64,000 nucleotides of DNA from Tractidigestivibacter montrealensis (lineage in GTDB: Bacteria > Actinomycetota > Coriobacteriia > Coriobacteriales > Atopobiaceae), in the NCBI RefSeq assembly GCF_024741235.1, contig NZ_JANSKA010000002.1:1-64000 (forward strand), read 5' to 3'. Below, piece by piece: positions 1-8,142 of the stretch. Both the position numbers and the translations under genes were made by a program. Within the stretch, counting starts at the first letter, position 1, and each line of letters opens with the position of its first letter. The notes beneath the pieces are model-generated. The model did not search any database, was not told where the DNA came from, and worked only from the letters and a program-made list of their open reading frames with translations.

Positions 1-1162
1 GCGAAGTGTCGAAAACCTGCTGAGCGTTCCGTCGACTCCTACGTTAGCGAATACACCAGCCACGGGCTCGGTGAATGTCCCCATCTACCAGACCTCGACG
101 TACCGGCAGGTGGAGGTGGGGCGCACCGTCTCTGGCTGGGAGTATTCCCGTACGGGTAACCCCACCCGTGCGGCGCTCGAGAGCCTCATCGCAGACCTCG
201 AGGGCGGCGTCGCCGGCTTTGCCTTTGGTAGCGGCATGGCGGCTATCACCGCGGTTCTCTCGCTGCTGTCCCAGGGCGACGAGGTAATCATCCCCACCAA
301 CGTGTACGGCGGCACGTACCGCGTGCTTGATAAGGTTTTCAACCACTTTGGCATCAAGTACCGCATGGTCGACACCACCCAGCCCTACGAGTTTGAGCAC
401 GCAATTGGGCCACGTACCAAGGCGGTTCTCGTCGAGAGCCCTGCCAACCCGCTCATGAGCGTCACCGATCTTGCGGCGATTGCCGACGCGGCGCGTGAGC
501 ACAGCGTGCTTTCCATTGTCGACAACACCTTCATGACCCCCTGGCTCCAGCGTCCGCTCGAGCTGGGTGCGGACATTGTCCTCCACTCCGCGACCAAGTA
601 CCTCGGTGGGCACTCGGACGTGGTCGCGGGCCTGTTGGTTGTATCCACGGACGAGCTGGCGGAGCGCCTTGCCTTCATACAGAACTCCACGGGAGGGGTC
701 CTGGGGCCGCAGGACTCGTTCCTTCTCGTGCGCGGCATCAAGACGCTGGGTGTGCGCATGGACCGGCACGTGGAGAACGCCCAGTACATCGCCGAGGCGC
801 TGGCGAGAAATCCCGAGGTTGCGGCCGTGCACTACCCTGGCCTCCCGGACGATCCCGGCTACGAGGTCCAGCGCCGCCAGGCGTCGGGCGCCGGGGCGAT
901 GATCTCGTTCGAGCTGGCGCCGGGCCACGACTACCGGGCGTTCTTCCGCTCCACGCGCCTGGTCGCGCTGGCAGAGAGCCTTGGTGGCGTCGAGTCCCTC
1001 GTCTGCCACCCGGCAACGATGACCCACGCGGCGATTCCTGCAGAGGTGCGCGAGAAGGTCGGCATCACCGACGGCCTCATCCGCCTCTCCGTTGGCATTG
1101 AGGACAAGGACGACATCCTCGCGGACGTCGAGGGTGCCATCTCGGCAAGCAGGGAGGCCTAG
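1..1162 (+). CDS. Cys/Met metabolism PLP-dependent enzyme (cystathionine gamma-lyase/synthase family), 5' end cut by window
   Basis: This is a fold-type I PLP enzyme of the transsulfuration family (cystathionine gamma-synthase, cystathionine gamma-lyase or homocysteine sulfhydrylase). The frame is open from base 2 with no ATG or TTG before a GTG at 71. The family core NVPIYQTSTY starts right after that GTG, so about 20 or more N-terminal residues and the true start probably lie outside the window. The pocket is intact: the aspartate in IVDNTFMTPW and the PLP lysine in HSATKYLGGHSD (codon 596-598). The next gene starts 2 nt after the stop, with a Shine-Dalgarno AGGGAGG inside this gene's last codons, so the two are cotranscribed. 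Pairing with a beta-replacing synthase favours gamma-lyase in reverse transsulfuration, but sequence alone does not separate the family activities. Confidence 0.88.
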   Translation, partial: RSVENLLSVPSTPTLANTPATGSVNVPIYQTSTYRQVEVGRTVSGWEYSRTGNPTRAALESLIADLEGGVAGFAFGSGMAAITAVLSLLSQGDEVIIPTNVYGGTYRVLDKVFNHFGIKYRMVDTTQPYEFEHAIGPRTKAVLVESPANPLMSVTDLAAIADAAREHSVLSIVDNTFMTPWLQRPLELGADIVLHSATKYLGGHSDVVAGLLVVSTDELAERLAFIQNSTGGVLGPQDSFLLVRGIKTLGVRMDRHVENAQYIAEALARNPEVAAVHYPGLPDDPGYEVQRRQASGAGAMISFELAPGHDYRAFFRSTRLVALAESLGGVESLVCHPATMTHAAIPAEVREKVGITDGLIRLSVGIEDKDDILADVEGAISASREA

Positions 1163-1164
1163 CC

Positions 1165-2091
1165 ATGCGTCACTACTATGACTCTGCCGAGGAGCTCGTT
1201 GGAAACACGCCGTTGCTCAAGCTCAACAACGTGGGCGCGCCCGAGGGCGTGGACATCTTTGCCAAGCTGGAGCTGTGGAATCCCGCCGGGTCGGTGAAGG
1301 ACCGCACGGGTCTCTACATGGTGCGCGCGGCGGAGGAGAAGGGCCTGCTCAAGCCGGGATCCACCATCGTTGAGGGCACAGCCGGCAACATGGGCCTGGG
1401 CATTGCCTTCGCGGCTATCGGTCGCGGCTACCACGTGGTCTTTGTGGTGCCCGAGAAGTTCTCCGAGGAGAAGCAGACGCTCATGTGCGCCCTGGGGGCA
1501 CGCATCGTGAACACTCCGCGCGCGGACGGCATGCTGGGCGCGGCTGCCAAGGCGGAGGAACTTCTCGGCCAGATTCCCAACTCCATCGCGCTCCGTCAGT
1601 TCGAAAACGCCACGAACCCGCAGGCGCACTACGAGACCACCGGTCCCGAGATCTGGCGCGACCTGGGCGGCAATGTGGACTACTTTGTTGCAGGCGCTGG
1701 CTCCGGCGGCACGTACACGGGCGTGGCGCGCTACCTCAAGGAGAAGAACCCCAAGGTCGTGGGCGTCCTTGCTGATCCGGTGGGCTCGACCATGGGTGGT
1801 GGCGAGCACGGCGACTACGACATCGAGGGCATCGGCAACGACTTTGTGGCCAAGACCATGGACATGTCGCTGGTGGACCAGGTCATCAAGGTGACGGATG
1901 ACGAGGCCTTCTCGGCGTCGCGCCTCATTGCGCGGGCGGAGGGGATCTTTGCGGGCTCGTCTTCTGGCGCGGCTCTCTCCGCGAGCCTCACGCTTGCGGG
2001 CCGACTTGCCGAGAAGGGCGAGCACGCCACCATCGTGACGGTCTTTCCCGACCGCGGTGACAGGTACTTCTCGAAGGGACTGTACGCGTAG
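1165..2091 (+). CDS. PLP-dependent cysteine synthase / cystathionine beta-synthase family protein
   Basis: A 308-residue fold-type II PLP enzyme, either O-acetylserine sulfhydrylase or catalytic-core cystathionine beta-synthase. The Schiff-base lysine is K45 in PAGSVKDRTG. The substrate loop reads EGTAGNMGLGIA where CysK usually has TSGNTG. The phosphate-binding loop is GAGSGGTYTG, and the C-terminal PLP nitrogen partner lies near SSSGAALSA. There is no CBS regulatory domain, as in bacterial MccA/CysK proteins. The start follows the upstream stop by 2 nt, so the products should act together: making cystathionine or cysteine here and processing it with the gamma-family enzyme. The TAGN variant of the loop hints at the MccA-like subgroup; this is inference. 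Confidence 0.87.
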   Translation: MRHYYDSAEELVGNTPLLKLNNVGAPEGVDIFAKLELWNPAGSVKDRTGLYMVRAAEEKGLLKPGSTIVEGTAGNMGLGIAFAAIGRGYHVVFVVPEKFSEEKQTLMCALGARIVNTPRADGMLGAAAKAEELLGQIPNSIALRQFENATNPQAHYETTGPEIWRDLGGNVDYFVAGAGSGGTYTGVARYLKEKNPKVVGVLADPVGSTMGGGEHGDYDIEGIGNDFVAKTMDMSLVDQVIKVTDDEAFSASRLIARAEGIFAGSSSGAALSASLTLAGRLAEKGEHATIVTVFPDRGDRYFSKGLYA

Positions 2092-2161
2092 CGACGGCTG
2101 TTCCGCTGCGGCGCCGGGGCGGCGCCACAGCGGGGGTCTCGTACGCACCTGCTGCTAGAAT

Positions 2162-2194
2162 GGGCCCTCCGACGTCAGAACGGCGCCACAGCGG
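2162..2194. repeat. Degenerate copy of a dispersed intergenic hairpin (family D)
   Basis: The stretch beginning GGGCCCTCCGACG, followed by a 9-nt spacer and CGCCACAGCGG, resembles the perfect hairpin at 24580-24614. The left arm and spacing match and the right arm has diverged. GGCGCCACAGCGG also appears just upstream near 2114. It lies between the cysteine synthase-like gene and the convergent deacetylase gene. Confidence 0.4.
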
Positions 2195-2220
2195 CGGTTT
2201 CCGTGGCTTTCTCTGCTAAT

Positions 2221-2238
2221 AGGCGCCCTGCGGCGCCT
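2221..2238 (-). terminator. Hairpin after the polysaccharide deacetylase gene
   Basis: AGGCGCC, loop CTGC, GGCGCCT: a perfect 7-bp stem starting 1 nt beyond the stop codon of the minus-strand deacetylase gene. There is no clear T run, so it may be a weak or bidirectional terminator between convergent genes. Confidence 0.5.
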
Positions 2239-2239
2239 G

Positions 2240-3169
2240 CTAGTTGGCCACCTTGTGGTGCGGCACCATCGTGGTCCGGTCAATGGCCTGGAACTGGTAT
2301 CCCAGCGCCTGGTAGTGCTCGATGATCTTGGGCAGGGCTTCGACGGTGGTGTCCTTCGTGGCAGCGTCGTGGCAGAGCAGGATGATGTTGGGGTAGTTGT
2401 CGTATGCGCAGGAGTTCTGGATGACCTGGTCGGTGGAGCACGTGGCACCGTCTCCGCTCGAGGCGTTCCAGTCGTAGTACTGGTAGCCGCGCGCTGGGAC
2501 GTCATTCACGAGAACGTCCATGATGCCCGAGCAGTACTTCTCGGAGATGGTGTTAGACGAACCGCCGGGGAATCGCACGAGGTAAGGTACGTAGCCAATC
2601 TGGTCACTGACAACCTGGGCAATCTGGTCAAGGTCGTCGAAGTAGGCATCTTCGGATGAGTAGACCTGGGCATAGTCGTGGGTGAAGGAGTGCAGGCCGA
2701 TGGTGTTGCCGTCGTCGTAGGCCTTCTTGATCATGTCGTAGTGGTCGGGGTCATGGCCAACCACGAAGAACGTCGCCTTGGCGCCGTATTGGTCCAAGAT
2801 GTCGAGCACGCGCTGCGTGTTCTTGGAGGGACCGTCGTCGAAGGTGAGATAGACGATCTTCTCGCCGTTGTTCTTGTAGTTCCACTCGGTCTGGGCGTTG
2901 GGGTCCACGGCGAGCTGGGCCGCGCGCGGGTCGTTGGGGGCATCGGGGGCGCCTGGCGTCTTGGCCGCGTTGTCGTTTCCCAACGTGCCGCCATTCGTCG
3001 ATGCTGCATCGTTCTTGCTGGGAGTCCGCGCCAACGCGACGCCTACACCGAGCGCGACCAGTGCGCCTGCCGAAAAGGCGAGAAAAGCCCTTCTGGTCTG
3101 GTTGCGGCGAGCCGGGCTCTCTTTGGAATCCTGACGAGGTGTCCAATCCTGCTTGAAGTGCTTTGACAT
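2240..3169 (-). CDS. Membrane-anchored polysaccharide deacetylase (NodB homology domain)
   Basis: A 309-residue carbohydrate esterase 4 protein. A cytoplasmic positively charged stretch precedes one membrane segment (about residues 28-47), then a low-complexity linker and the NodB domain. Catalytic motifs are visible: TFDDGPS with D111/D112, the metal-binding HSFTH, RFPGG, and LLCHDAA near the end. It should act outside the cell, removing acetyl groups from peptidoglycan or another N-acetylated glycan. The ATG at 3169 is preferred over one 17 codons upstream because a G-rich ribosome site (GGGGGGA) sits just before it. It is transcribed alone. The exact substrate cannot be read from sequence. 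Confidence 0.88.
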   Translation of the reverse strand: MSKHFKQDWTPRQDSKESPARRNQTRRAFLAFSAGALVALGVGVALARTPSKNDAASTNGGTLGNDNAAKTPGAPDAPNDPRAAQLAVDPNAQTEWNYKNNGEKIVYLTFDDGPSKNTQRVLDILDQYGAKATFFVVGHDPDHYDMIKKAYDDGNTIGLHSFTHDYAQVYSSEDAYFDDLDQIAQVVSDQIGYVPYLVRFPGGSSNTISEKYCSGIMDVLVNDVPARGYQYYDWNASSGDGATCSTDQVIQNSCAYDNYPNIILLCHDAATKDTTVEALPKIIEHYQALGYQFQAIDRTTMVPHHKVAN

Positions 3170-3383
3170 GCCGATCCCCCCATGCGGCAGCGATGCTGGT
3201 GATGACCGTCTCGAGGGCATTCACCATTCAGGGATACTGATAGTAGCCTTAAAACTGCCACCGATTGCCAGAAGCAGAGAAGTCATGCGAAACCATTGCA
3301 GCAATCGAAGCGTGGGGGTTGGGCTGCCGAGGGCACCGTGCCAGGCTCTGGGGGCTCTGCCAGGGGCGTCGCCTTCGGCGGCT

Positions 3384-3415
3384 GCGCCGGACGACGGCTC
3401 CCCGCCGTCCGGCGC
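3384..3415 (-). terminator. Hairpin after iorB
   Basis: GCGCCGGACG (3384-3393) pairs perfectly with CGTCCGGCGC (3406-3415) across a 12-nt loop, 10 nt beyond the iorB stop on the minus strand. No T run follows, so the call rests on stem strength and position. Confidence 0.5.
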
Positions 3416-3425
3416 TCAACGCTGG

Positions 3426-4064
3426 TTAGCGCTCGGCGGCCTTGCGGCCGGCGTCGAACGCCTGGAGGTTCGCCTTCACGGTCTTGGGCGGCACACGGCG
3501 GCTAATGGCGTCGCGCCACTCGTCCACGGCAAAGGGGAGCGCCGTCGAGAGCGCGCCCACCAGCACCACGTTGGTCGAGCGGGGACTCCCCACGCTGCGT
3601 GCGATCTCGCCGGCGTCAATGCGCACGGCGCCAATCTCGTCCAGGCGAGCCCCCACCCTGTGGGGCATCTGGGCGTTGCCAATGTTCACGGGCACGGGGA
3701 CGATGGTCTCGTCGTTCACAAAGAGACGGCCGCCCTCCTTCAGGAACTGCTGGTTGCGCAGGGCCTCGATGGCCTCGAACGCCACAAGGACGTCGGCCGT
3801 GCCCGGGTCGCACACCATCGAGTCCACATGCTCGCCCATGCGAATGATGGTCGAGACGGACCCGCCTCGCTGGCTCATGCCGTGGATCTCGGAGACCTTC
3901 ACGTCGAGACCCGCCTCCGAGGCGGTCATGGCGAGGATGTTGCCGGCAAGAATCGTGCCCTGCCCACCCACGCCTACGAGAAGGACGGTCATGGTGCGGT
4001 CAAGCTGCACGCGCTCGCCCATGTGGACGGTCGAGCTTGCCGCGGATGCTGTTGCGTGTGGCAT
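3426..4064 (-). CDS. iorB: Indolepyruvate:ferredoxin oxidoreductase, beta subunit
   Basis: A 212-residue gamma-domain subunit of the 2-oxoacid:ferredoxin oxidoreductase superfamily. The signature VGVGGQGTILAGNIL lies near residues 30-44, followed by EIHGMSQRGGSV, both typical of IorB. It pairs with IorA, encoded 27 nt upstream on the same strand, to oxidise aryl-pyruvates (indolepyruvate, phenylpyruvate, hydroxyphenylpyruvate) with CoA and ferredoxin, giving arylacetyl-CoA and CO2. The ATG at 4064 has a GGGAGGT ribosome site. It is the last gene of a three-gene minus-strand operon ending at a GC-rich hairpin. Length and motifs are normal for the family. Confidence 0.92.
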   Translation of the reverse strand: MPHATASAASSTVHMGERVQLDRTMTVLLVGVGGQGTILAGNILAMTASEAGLDVKVSEIHGMSQRGGSVSTIIRMGEHVDSMVCDPGTADVLVAFEAIEALRNQQFLKEGGRLFVNDETIVPVPVNIGNAQMPHRVGARLDEIGAVRIDAGEIARSVGSPRSTNVVLVGALSTALPFAVDEWRDAISRRVPPKTVKANLQAFDAGRKAAER

Positions 4065-4091
4065 ATGTCTACCTCCCTTGCCTGGGCCGGG

Positions 4092-5897
4092 CTACTCGGA
4101 CTGGATGCACCCAAAGGGGCACACCTGCTCGCACTGGCCGCAGCCCACGCACTGCGTGGGGTCGATGATGGCGTAGTTGGTCTCGTCCTTGCCCAGCGCA
4201 GGGCAGCCAATCTGGACGCAGGTGCCGCAGCGGCGGCAGTCGCGGATGACGGGCGCGGGCTTGTGCGTGCGGTCAACCAGACGGCACGGAGATCGGAAGA
4301 TGACCACCGAGAGCAGGTCCTCGTGCGAGACGGCCTGCTTGAGCGCCGCGCGCACGGCCTTGAGGTCCTGCGCGTCGGCCTCGATGACCTCGTCGACACC
4401 AATGGCGCGGCAGAGCGCGGGCAGGTCGAGCGGGCGCCCCGCCGGGCGGTCGAGAACCGAGGGCTTCTCGTCCGCGTCCACCAGCGGGCTGATGCGCGCG
4501 CCCTGCTCGGAGAGGGTGAGGCCGTTCACGGGGTTGCCCTGCGTGCCGGTCATTGCGGTTGTGCGGTTGTCCAGGATGAGCAGCGTGCCCTTGCCCCCGT
4601 TGTAGGCGGTGCCGAGAAGCGACGTGATGCCGGAGTGCGCAAAGGTGGAGTCGCCAATGACGCCAATCACGGGGCGCTTGGTGCGCTCGGGGATGCCGGC
4701 AAGCTCCATACCGTGGCTCATGCTGAGAGAGGCGCCCATGTCGATCACCGAGTCGACGGCGCGGAAGGGCGCGACGGCGCCCAGCGTGTAGCAGCCAATG
4801 TCGCCGGTCACGATGGCCTTCATGCGACGCAGCTCGTTGAAGACCAGGCGGTGCGGGCAGCCGGCGCAGAACGCGGGCGGGCGCGGAGGAAGGTCCTTCG
4901 CGGCCTCGAGGTGCGCGGGCGTGGCCACGCCAAAGCTCCGCTGGATGTCGGCGGGGAAGATCTCGCCGGAGCGGGGGAGCGGTGCCGCGGGCGGCTCGGA
5001 GAGCTTGATGCCCAGCGCGGCCACGTGGTCGCGGAAGTAGCGGCAGGACTCCTCCACCACGTAGACCTTCTCGACCGAGGCCGCAAAGCTCGCGAGGAGC
5101 TTGGGCGGCAGCGGCCAGGTGAGGCCCAGCTTGAGCGTGGATGCCTCGGGCAGCGCCTCGCGCACGTGGTTGTAGAGGGCGCCGGCGACGATGATGCCAA
5201 CCTTGGTGTCGCGCATCTCGACGCGGTTGAGGTCGCTCGTCTCGGCAAACTCAACCAGGGCGTCCTCGCGCTCGTTGGTCACGCGGGTGCGCGCCACGGC
5301 GTAGGCGGGCATCATCACGTACTTGCTGGGCTGGCTCTGGTAGTCGCGGGGCGCGGCGGCATCAAGGTCGCGCTCGTGGGAGCACTCGACCATGGTCCTC
5401 GTGTGGGCAATGCGCATGGTCTCGTGGAGAATGACGGGCGTGTCGAAGCGCTCGGAGATGTCAAACGCCTTGCGCGCGAAGTCGTAGGCCTCCTGGGAGT
5501 CCGACGGGTCCAAGCACGGCACGCGGGCAAACGCGGCGTAGTTCCTCGTGTCCTGCTCGTTCTGGGAGCTGTACATGGAGGGGTCGTCGGCGACGAGAAG
5601 CACGAGGCCTGCGTTGATGCCCGTGTTGGTGACGCTCATGAAGGGGTCTGCCGCAACGTTCAGGCCAACGTGCTTCATGGTGACCAGCGTGCGCACACCG
5701 CCCATGGCAGAGCCAATGCCCACCTCGAGGGCGACCTTCTCGTTGGGCGACCACTCGCAGTAGACGTCACCGTGCTGCACGAGGTTCTCGAGGGTCTCGG
5801 TGGAGGGGGTGCCGGGGTAGCCCGTTCCCACGCCCGCACCTGCCGACCACGCCCCCTCGGCGATGGCCTCGTTGCCCGACAGTAGCTGCTTTCCCAT
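4092..5897 (-). CDS. iorA: Indolepyruvate:ferredoxin oxidoreductase, alpha subunit
   Basis: A 601-residue TPP-dependent subunit. The N-terminal pyrimidine domain begins with LLSGNEAIAEGAW and GYPGTPSTE. The PP domain holds the GDIGCYTLG and GDSTFAHSG segments that bind TPP and magnesium, with FCAGCPHR before them. The C-terminus is a ferredoxin-like module with cysteines in CRRCGTCVQIGCP and CVGCGQCEQVCP, enough for two [4Fe-4S] clusters. The start has a strong purine-rich ribosome site (GAGAGGAGAG). An acyl-CoA ligase gene lies upstream in the operon and iorB downstream. Together they suggest aryl-pyruvate oxidation during amino acid fermentation, with electrons passed to ferredoxin. Confidence 0.94.
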   Translation of the reverse strand: MGKQLLSGNEAIAEGAWSAGAGVGTGYPGTPSTETLENLVQHGDVYCEWSPNEKVALEVGIGSAMGGVRTLVTMKHVGLNVAADPFMSVTNTGINAGLVLLVADDPSMYSSQNEQDTRNYAAFARVPCLDPSDSQEAYDFARKAFDISERFDTPVILHETMRIAHTRTMVECSHERDLDAAAPRDYQSQPSKYVMMPAYAVARTRVTNEREDALVEFAETSDLNRVEMRDTKVGIIVAGALYNHVREALPEASTLKLGLTWPLPPKLLASFAASVEKVYVVEESCRYFRDHVAALGIKLSEPPAAPLPRSGEIFPADIQRSFGVATPAHLEAAKDLPPRPPAFCAGCPHRLVFNELRRMKAIVTGDIGCYTLGAVAPFRAVDSVIDMGASLSMSHGMELAGIPERTKRPVIGVIGDSTFAHSGITSLLGTAYNGGKGTLLILDNRTTAMTGTQGNPVNGLTLSEQGARISPLVDADEKPSVLDRPAGRPLDLPALCRAIGVDEVIEADAQDLKAVRAALKQAVSHEDLLSVVIFRSPCRLVDRTHKPAPVIRDCRRCGTCVQIGCPALGKDETNYAIIDPTQCVGCGQCEQVCPFGCIQSE

Positions 5898-5951
5898 GCG
5901 CTCTCCTCTCCCGGCGGACTGCCCGCCTGTGTTGCCTCTCCGGTGGGCCGT

Positions 5952-7589
5952 CTAGGCCTTGTTCTCCTGGTCTACCAGGTGCGCCGCCCCGTACCTCTCG
6001 CGCAGGAGCGGCTTCTCGATCTTGCCCGTGGGGTTTCTCGGCACCTCGGCAAAGATTACCTTGCGCGGCCGCTTGTAGCGGGGGAGCGCCAGGCAGAACT
6101 CGTTGATGTCGTCCTCGGTGGTGTCCTCGTAGCCGGGCTTGAGCTCGATGATCGCTGCGGGTATCTCTCCCAGGCGCTCGTCGGGCAGGCCAATGACGGC
6201 CACGTCTTGGATGGCGGGGTTGGAGGCGAGAAAGTCCTCGATCTGCACGGGGTAGAGGTTCTCGCCGCCCATCACGATGACGTCTTTCTTGCGGTCGACC
6301 AGCCAGTAGAAGCCGTCCTCGTCCTGGCGCGCCATGTCGCCGGTGTGCAGCCAGCCGTCGATGAGGGTCTCGGCCGTGGCCGCGGGGTCCTTGTAGTAGC
6401 ACTCCATGAGGCCCGGGCCCTTCACGCAGAGCTCGCCAACCTCGCCAGGCGCGACCTCCTCGCCCTTCTCGTCCACGATCTTGCACTCCCACTGGTAGCC
6501 GGGAACGCCAATGGCGCCCACGTGGCCCACGTTCTCCACGCCCAGGTGGACGCAGCCGGGACCGCAGGACTCCGAGAGGCCGTAGTTGGTGTCGTACTGC
6601 TGGTTGGGGAAGACCTTGAGCCAGCGGCGCACCAGACTCTTGGGCACCGGCTGGGCGCCAATGTGCATGAGGCGCCACTGGTCGAGGTGGTAGTCGGCAA
6701 GCGTGACCGTGCCCTGCTCGATGGCGAGAAGGATGTCCTGCGCCCAGGGGACGAGCAGCCACACGATGGTGCAGCGCTCGTTGGAGACGGTCTCGAGGAT
6801 GGTCTTGGGGCTCACGCCGCGCAGGAGTACGCCGCGCCCGCCCACGGCGAGCGACCCCATCCAGTGCATGATGGCGCCGGTGTGGTAGAGCGGCGGGATG
6901 CAGAGAAAGACGTCGTCGTGCGTCTGGCCGTGGTGCTTCTGCTCCATGATGGCTGCCTGGGTGAGGCTCTGGTGGTGGTGCAGGATGGCCTTGGGGAAGC
7001 CTGTGGTGCCCGAGCTAAAGTAGACCGCCGCGTCTTCGTCCTCGGAGAGCGGGATCATGGGGTCTGCCGAGGAGCACAGGCCAACGAGCTCCTGGTAGGG
7101 CTCGGCCCAGGTGGGACAATCGTCGCCCACGTAGAAGAGCAGGCGGCCCTTCTGGATCTGGGGCACGATCTCTTCGACGCGGCCGGTGAACTCGGGGCCA
7201 AAGACCAGGATGTCGGCGTCGGACTTCTCGACGCAGTAGCGGATCTCGTCGGCGGAGTAGCGGAAGTTGAGCGGCACCACCGTGGCGCCGCTCTTGAGCA
7301 CGCCAAAGTAGATGGGGAGCCACTCGATGCAGTTGTAGAGCAGGACTGCGACCTTGTCGTCCTTGCGGATGCCGCGCGAGAGCAGCAGGTTTGCAAAGCG
7401 GTTGGCCTTCTCGTCAAAGACCTGCCAGGTCATCTCGCGGCGAAAGGGCTCGTCATCCGTGGTCTCGACGAGCTCGTAGTCGCGCCAGGTGATGTGGCGG
7501 TTCTCGCGGCGCTGTGGGTTCACCTCCACGAGGGCGACCTCGGTGGGGTAGAGCTCGGCGTTCTTGCGCAGCATGTCGACGATGGTCAC
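5952..7589 (-). CDS. AMP-forming acyl-CoA ligase, probably aryl-acid/arylacetate specific
   Basis: A 545-residue adenylate-forming enzyme of the acyl-CoA synthetase class. Conserved motifs in order are the P-loop FSSGTTGFPKA, DTNYGLSESCG, the hinge and ATP-ribose region DGWLHTGDMARQDEDG, KDVIVMGGENLYP, and the catalytic lysine in NPTGKIEKP. The frame opens at a GTG (7589) four bases after GGAGG; an ATG five codons in is an alternative. It lies 54 nt upstream of iorA. The context suggests it interconverts aryl acids and aryl-CoA made by IorAB, or activates a related acid. Substrate specificity is inferred from the operon only. Confidence 0.85.
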   Translation of the reverse strand: MTIVDMLRKNAELYPTEVALVEVNPQRRENRHITWRDYELVETTDDEPFRREMTWQVFDEKANRFANLLLSRGIRKDDKVAVLLYNCIEWLPIYFGVLKSGATVVPLNFRYSADEIRYCVEKSDADILVFGPEFTGRVEEIVPQIQKGRLLFYVGDDCPTWAEPYQELVGLCSSADPMIPLSEDEDAAVYFSSGTTGFPKAILHHHQSLTQAAIMEQKHHGQTHDDVFLCIPPLYHTGAIMHWMGSLAVGGRGVLLRGVSPKTILETVSNERCTIVWLLVPWAQDILLAIEQGTVTLADYHLDQWRLMHIGAQPVPKSLVRRWLKVFPNQQYDTNYGLSESCGPGCVHLGVENVGHVGAIGVPGYQWECKIVDEKGEEVAPGEVGELCVKGPGLMECYYKDPAATAETLIDGWLHTGDMARQDEDGFYWLVDRKKDVIVMGGENLYPVQIEDFLASNPAIQDVAVIGLPDERLGEIPAAIIELKPGYEDTTEDDINEFCLALPRYKRPRKVIFAEVPRNPTGKIEKPLLRERYGAAHLVDQENKA

Positions 7590-7790
7590 GATGCCTCCAA
7601 ATGACCTTGCGAACTTGCGGGGATGCCTGGGCGCCGCGGGCGATGGTGCGAGGCGGCAGCTTTTTTATTCTAGACGGGTGCGGTGCTGCGGGGGCGGGGG
7701 AGATTGCGCTTTTGGCGAGAATTGCCGCCGTGGCCGGCGCCGCGATGCCGCCGGGTCGTGCGCCGCGATGCCGCCGGATTTCGTCGGTTA

Positions 7791-7898
7791 GGAATTTTCC
7801 GAACGGTTAGAGGTGCCTAAACGGCGAGAATGGGCGGCAAGACGAGAATGCCGCGGATTCCGAACGGTTAGACCGCTCTAACCGGCGAAATCCCGCGG
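7791..7898. repeat. Two tandem copies of a ~48-bp imperfect palindrome (family C)
   Basis: Copy 1 (7791-7837) and copy 2 (7851-7898) share CGAACGGTTAG, then after a few bases CTAA(A/C)CGGCGA and an AT-rich ATT flanked by CCGCGG. Copy 2 folds on itself from CCGCGGATT to AATCCCGCGG. Two more copies in opposite orientation lie at 49573-49681, 42 kb away, so this is a dispersed family and not a local operator. Confidence 0.75.
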
Positions 7899-8056
7899 CG
7901 TTGATGGGGGCACACACAACCTTGCGCCGCGCGCCGCCGCCTGCCGCCGCGCGCCGAGAAGCGCCGCCGCTCTCGGCTGCGCGTGTCCTTCTCGTCCCCT
8001 TTTTGTTAACGCTTCTTCAGGCTTTCTCGATCCGGGGTTGATTTTTTTCAAATCTG

Positions 8057-8073
8057 GGTCAAAATATTTGACC
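8057..8073. promoter_or_regulatory. Perfect inverted repeat, candidate operator for the radical SAM gene
   Basis: GGTCAAAATATTTGACC has two perfect 7-bp half-sites (GGTCAAA/TTTGACC) around a 3-nt centre, 70 bp before the ATG at 8143. Size and symmetry suit a dimeric repressor site. It may overlap the promoter, since TTGACC is also a good -35 hexamer. No regulator gene is adjacent. Confidence 0.5.
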
Positions 8074-8142
8074 GTCCATACAAAGGTGCGAAAAATCGGT
8101 GGAAGGCAGTTCGACCACCGCCACTGGGCGAAAGGAAGAACC

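Larger units (their letters stand above)
7590..8142. other. Intergenic region between divergent ligase and radical SAM genes
   Basis: These 553 bases hold no convincing ORF. The left part is GC-rich with a T-rich patch near 7661. At 7738-7780 a short phrase (CGCCGCGATGCCGCCGG-like) is repeated in tandem. Two copies of a ~48-bp dispersed palindrome follow (7791-7898). The right end turns AT-rich and carries a sharp palindrome at 8057-8073 before the ribosome site of the radical SAM gene. Both flanking promoters should be here, but no consensus -35/-10 pair stands out. Confidence 0.6.

Noticed and set aside
7738-7790. Short tandem phrase repeats resembling a CRISPR or VNTR
   Set aside because: Only two imperfect copies of about 17 bp without regular spacers, and no cas genes.
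8038-8142. Longer N-terminus for the radical SAM protein
   Set aside because: The upstream ATG has no ribosome site and the extension crosses the operator-like palindrome. The ATG at 8143 has a good purine-rich site.
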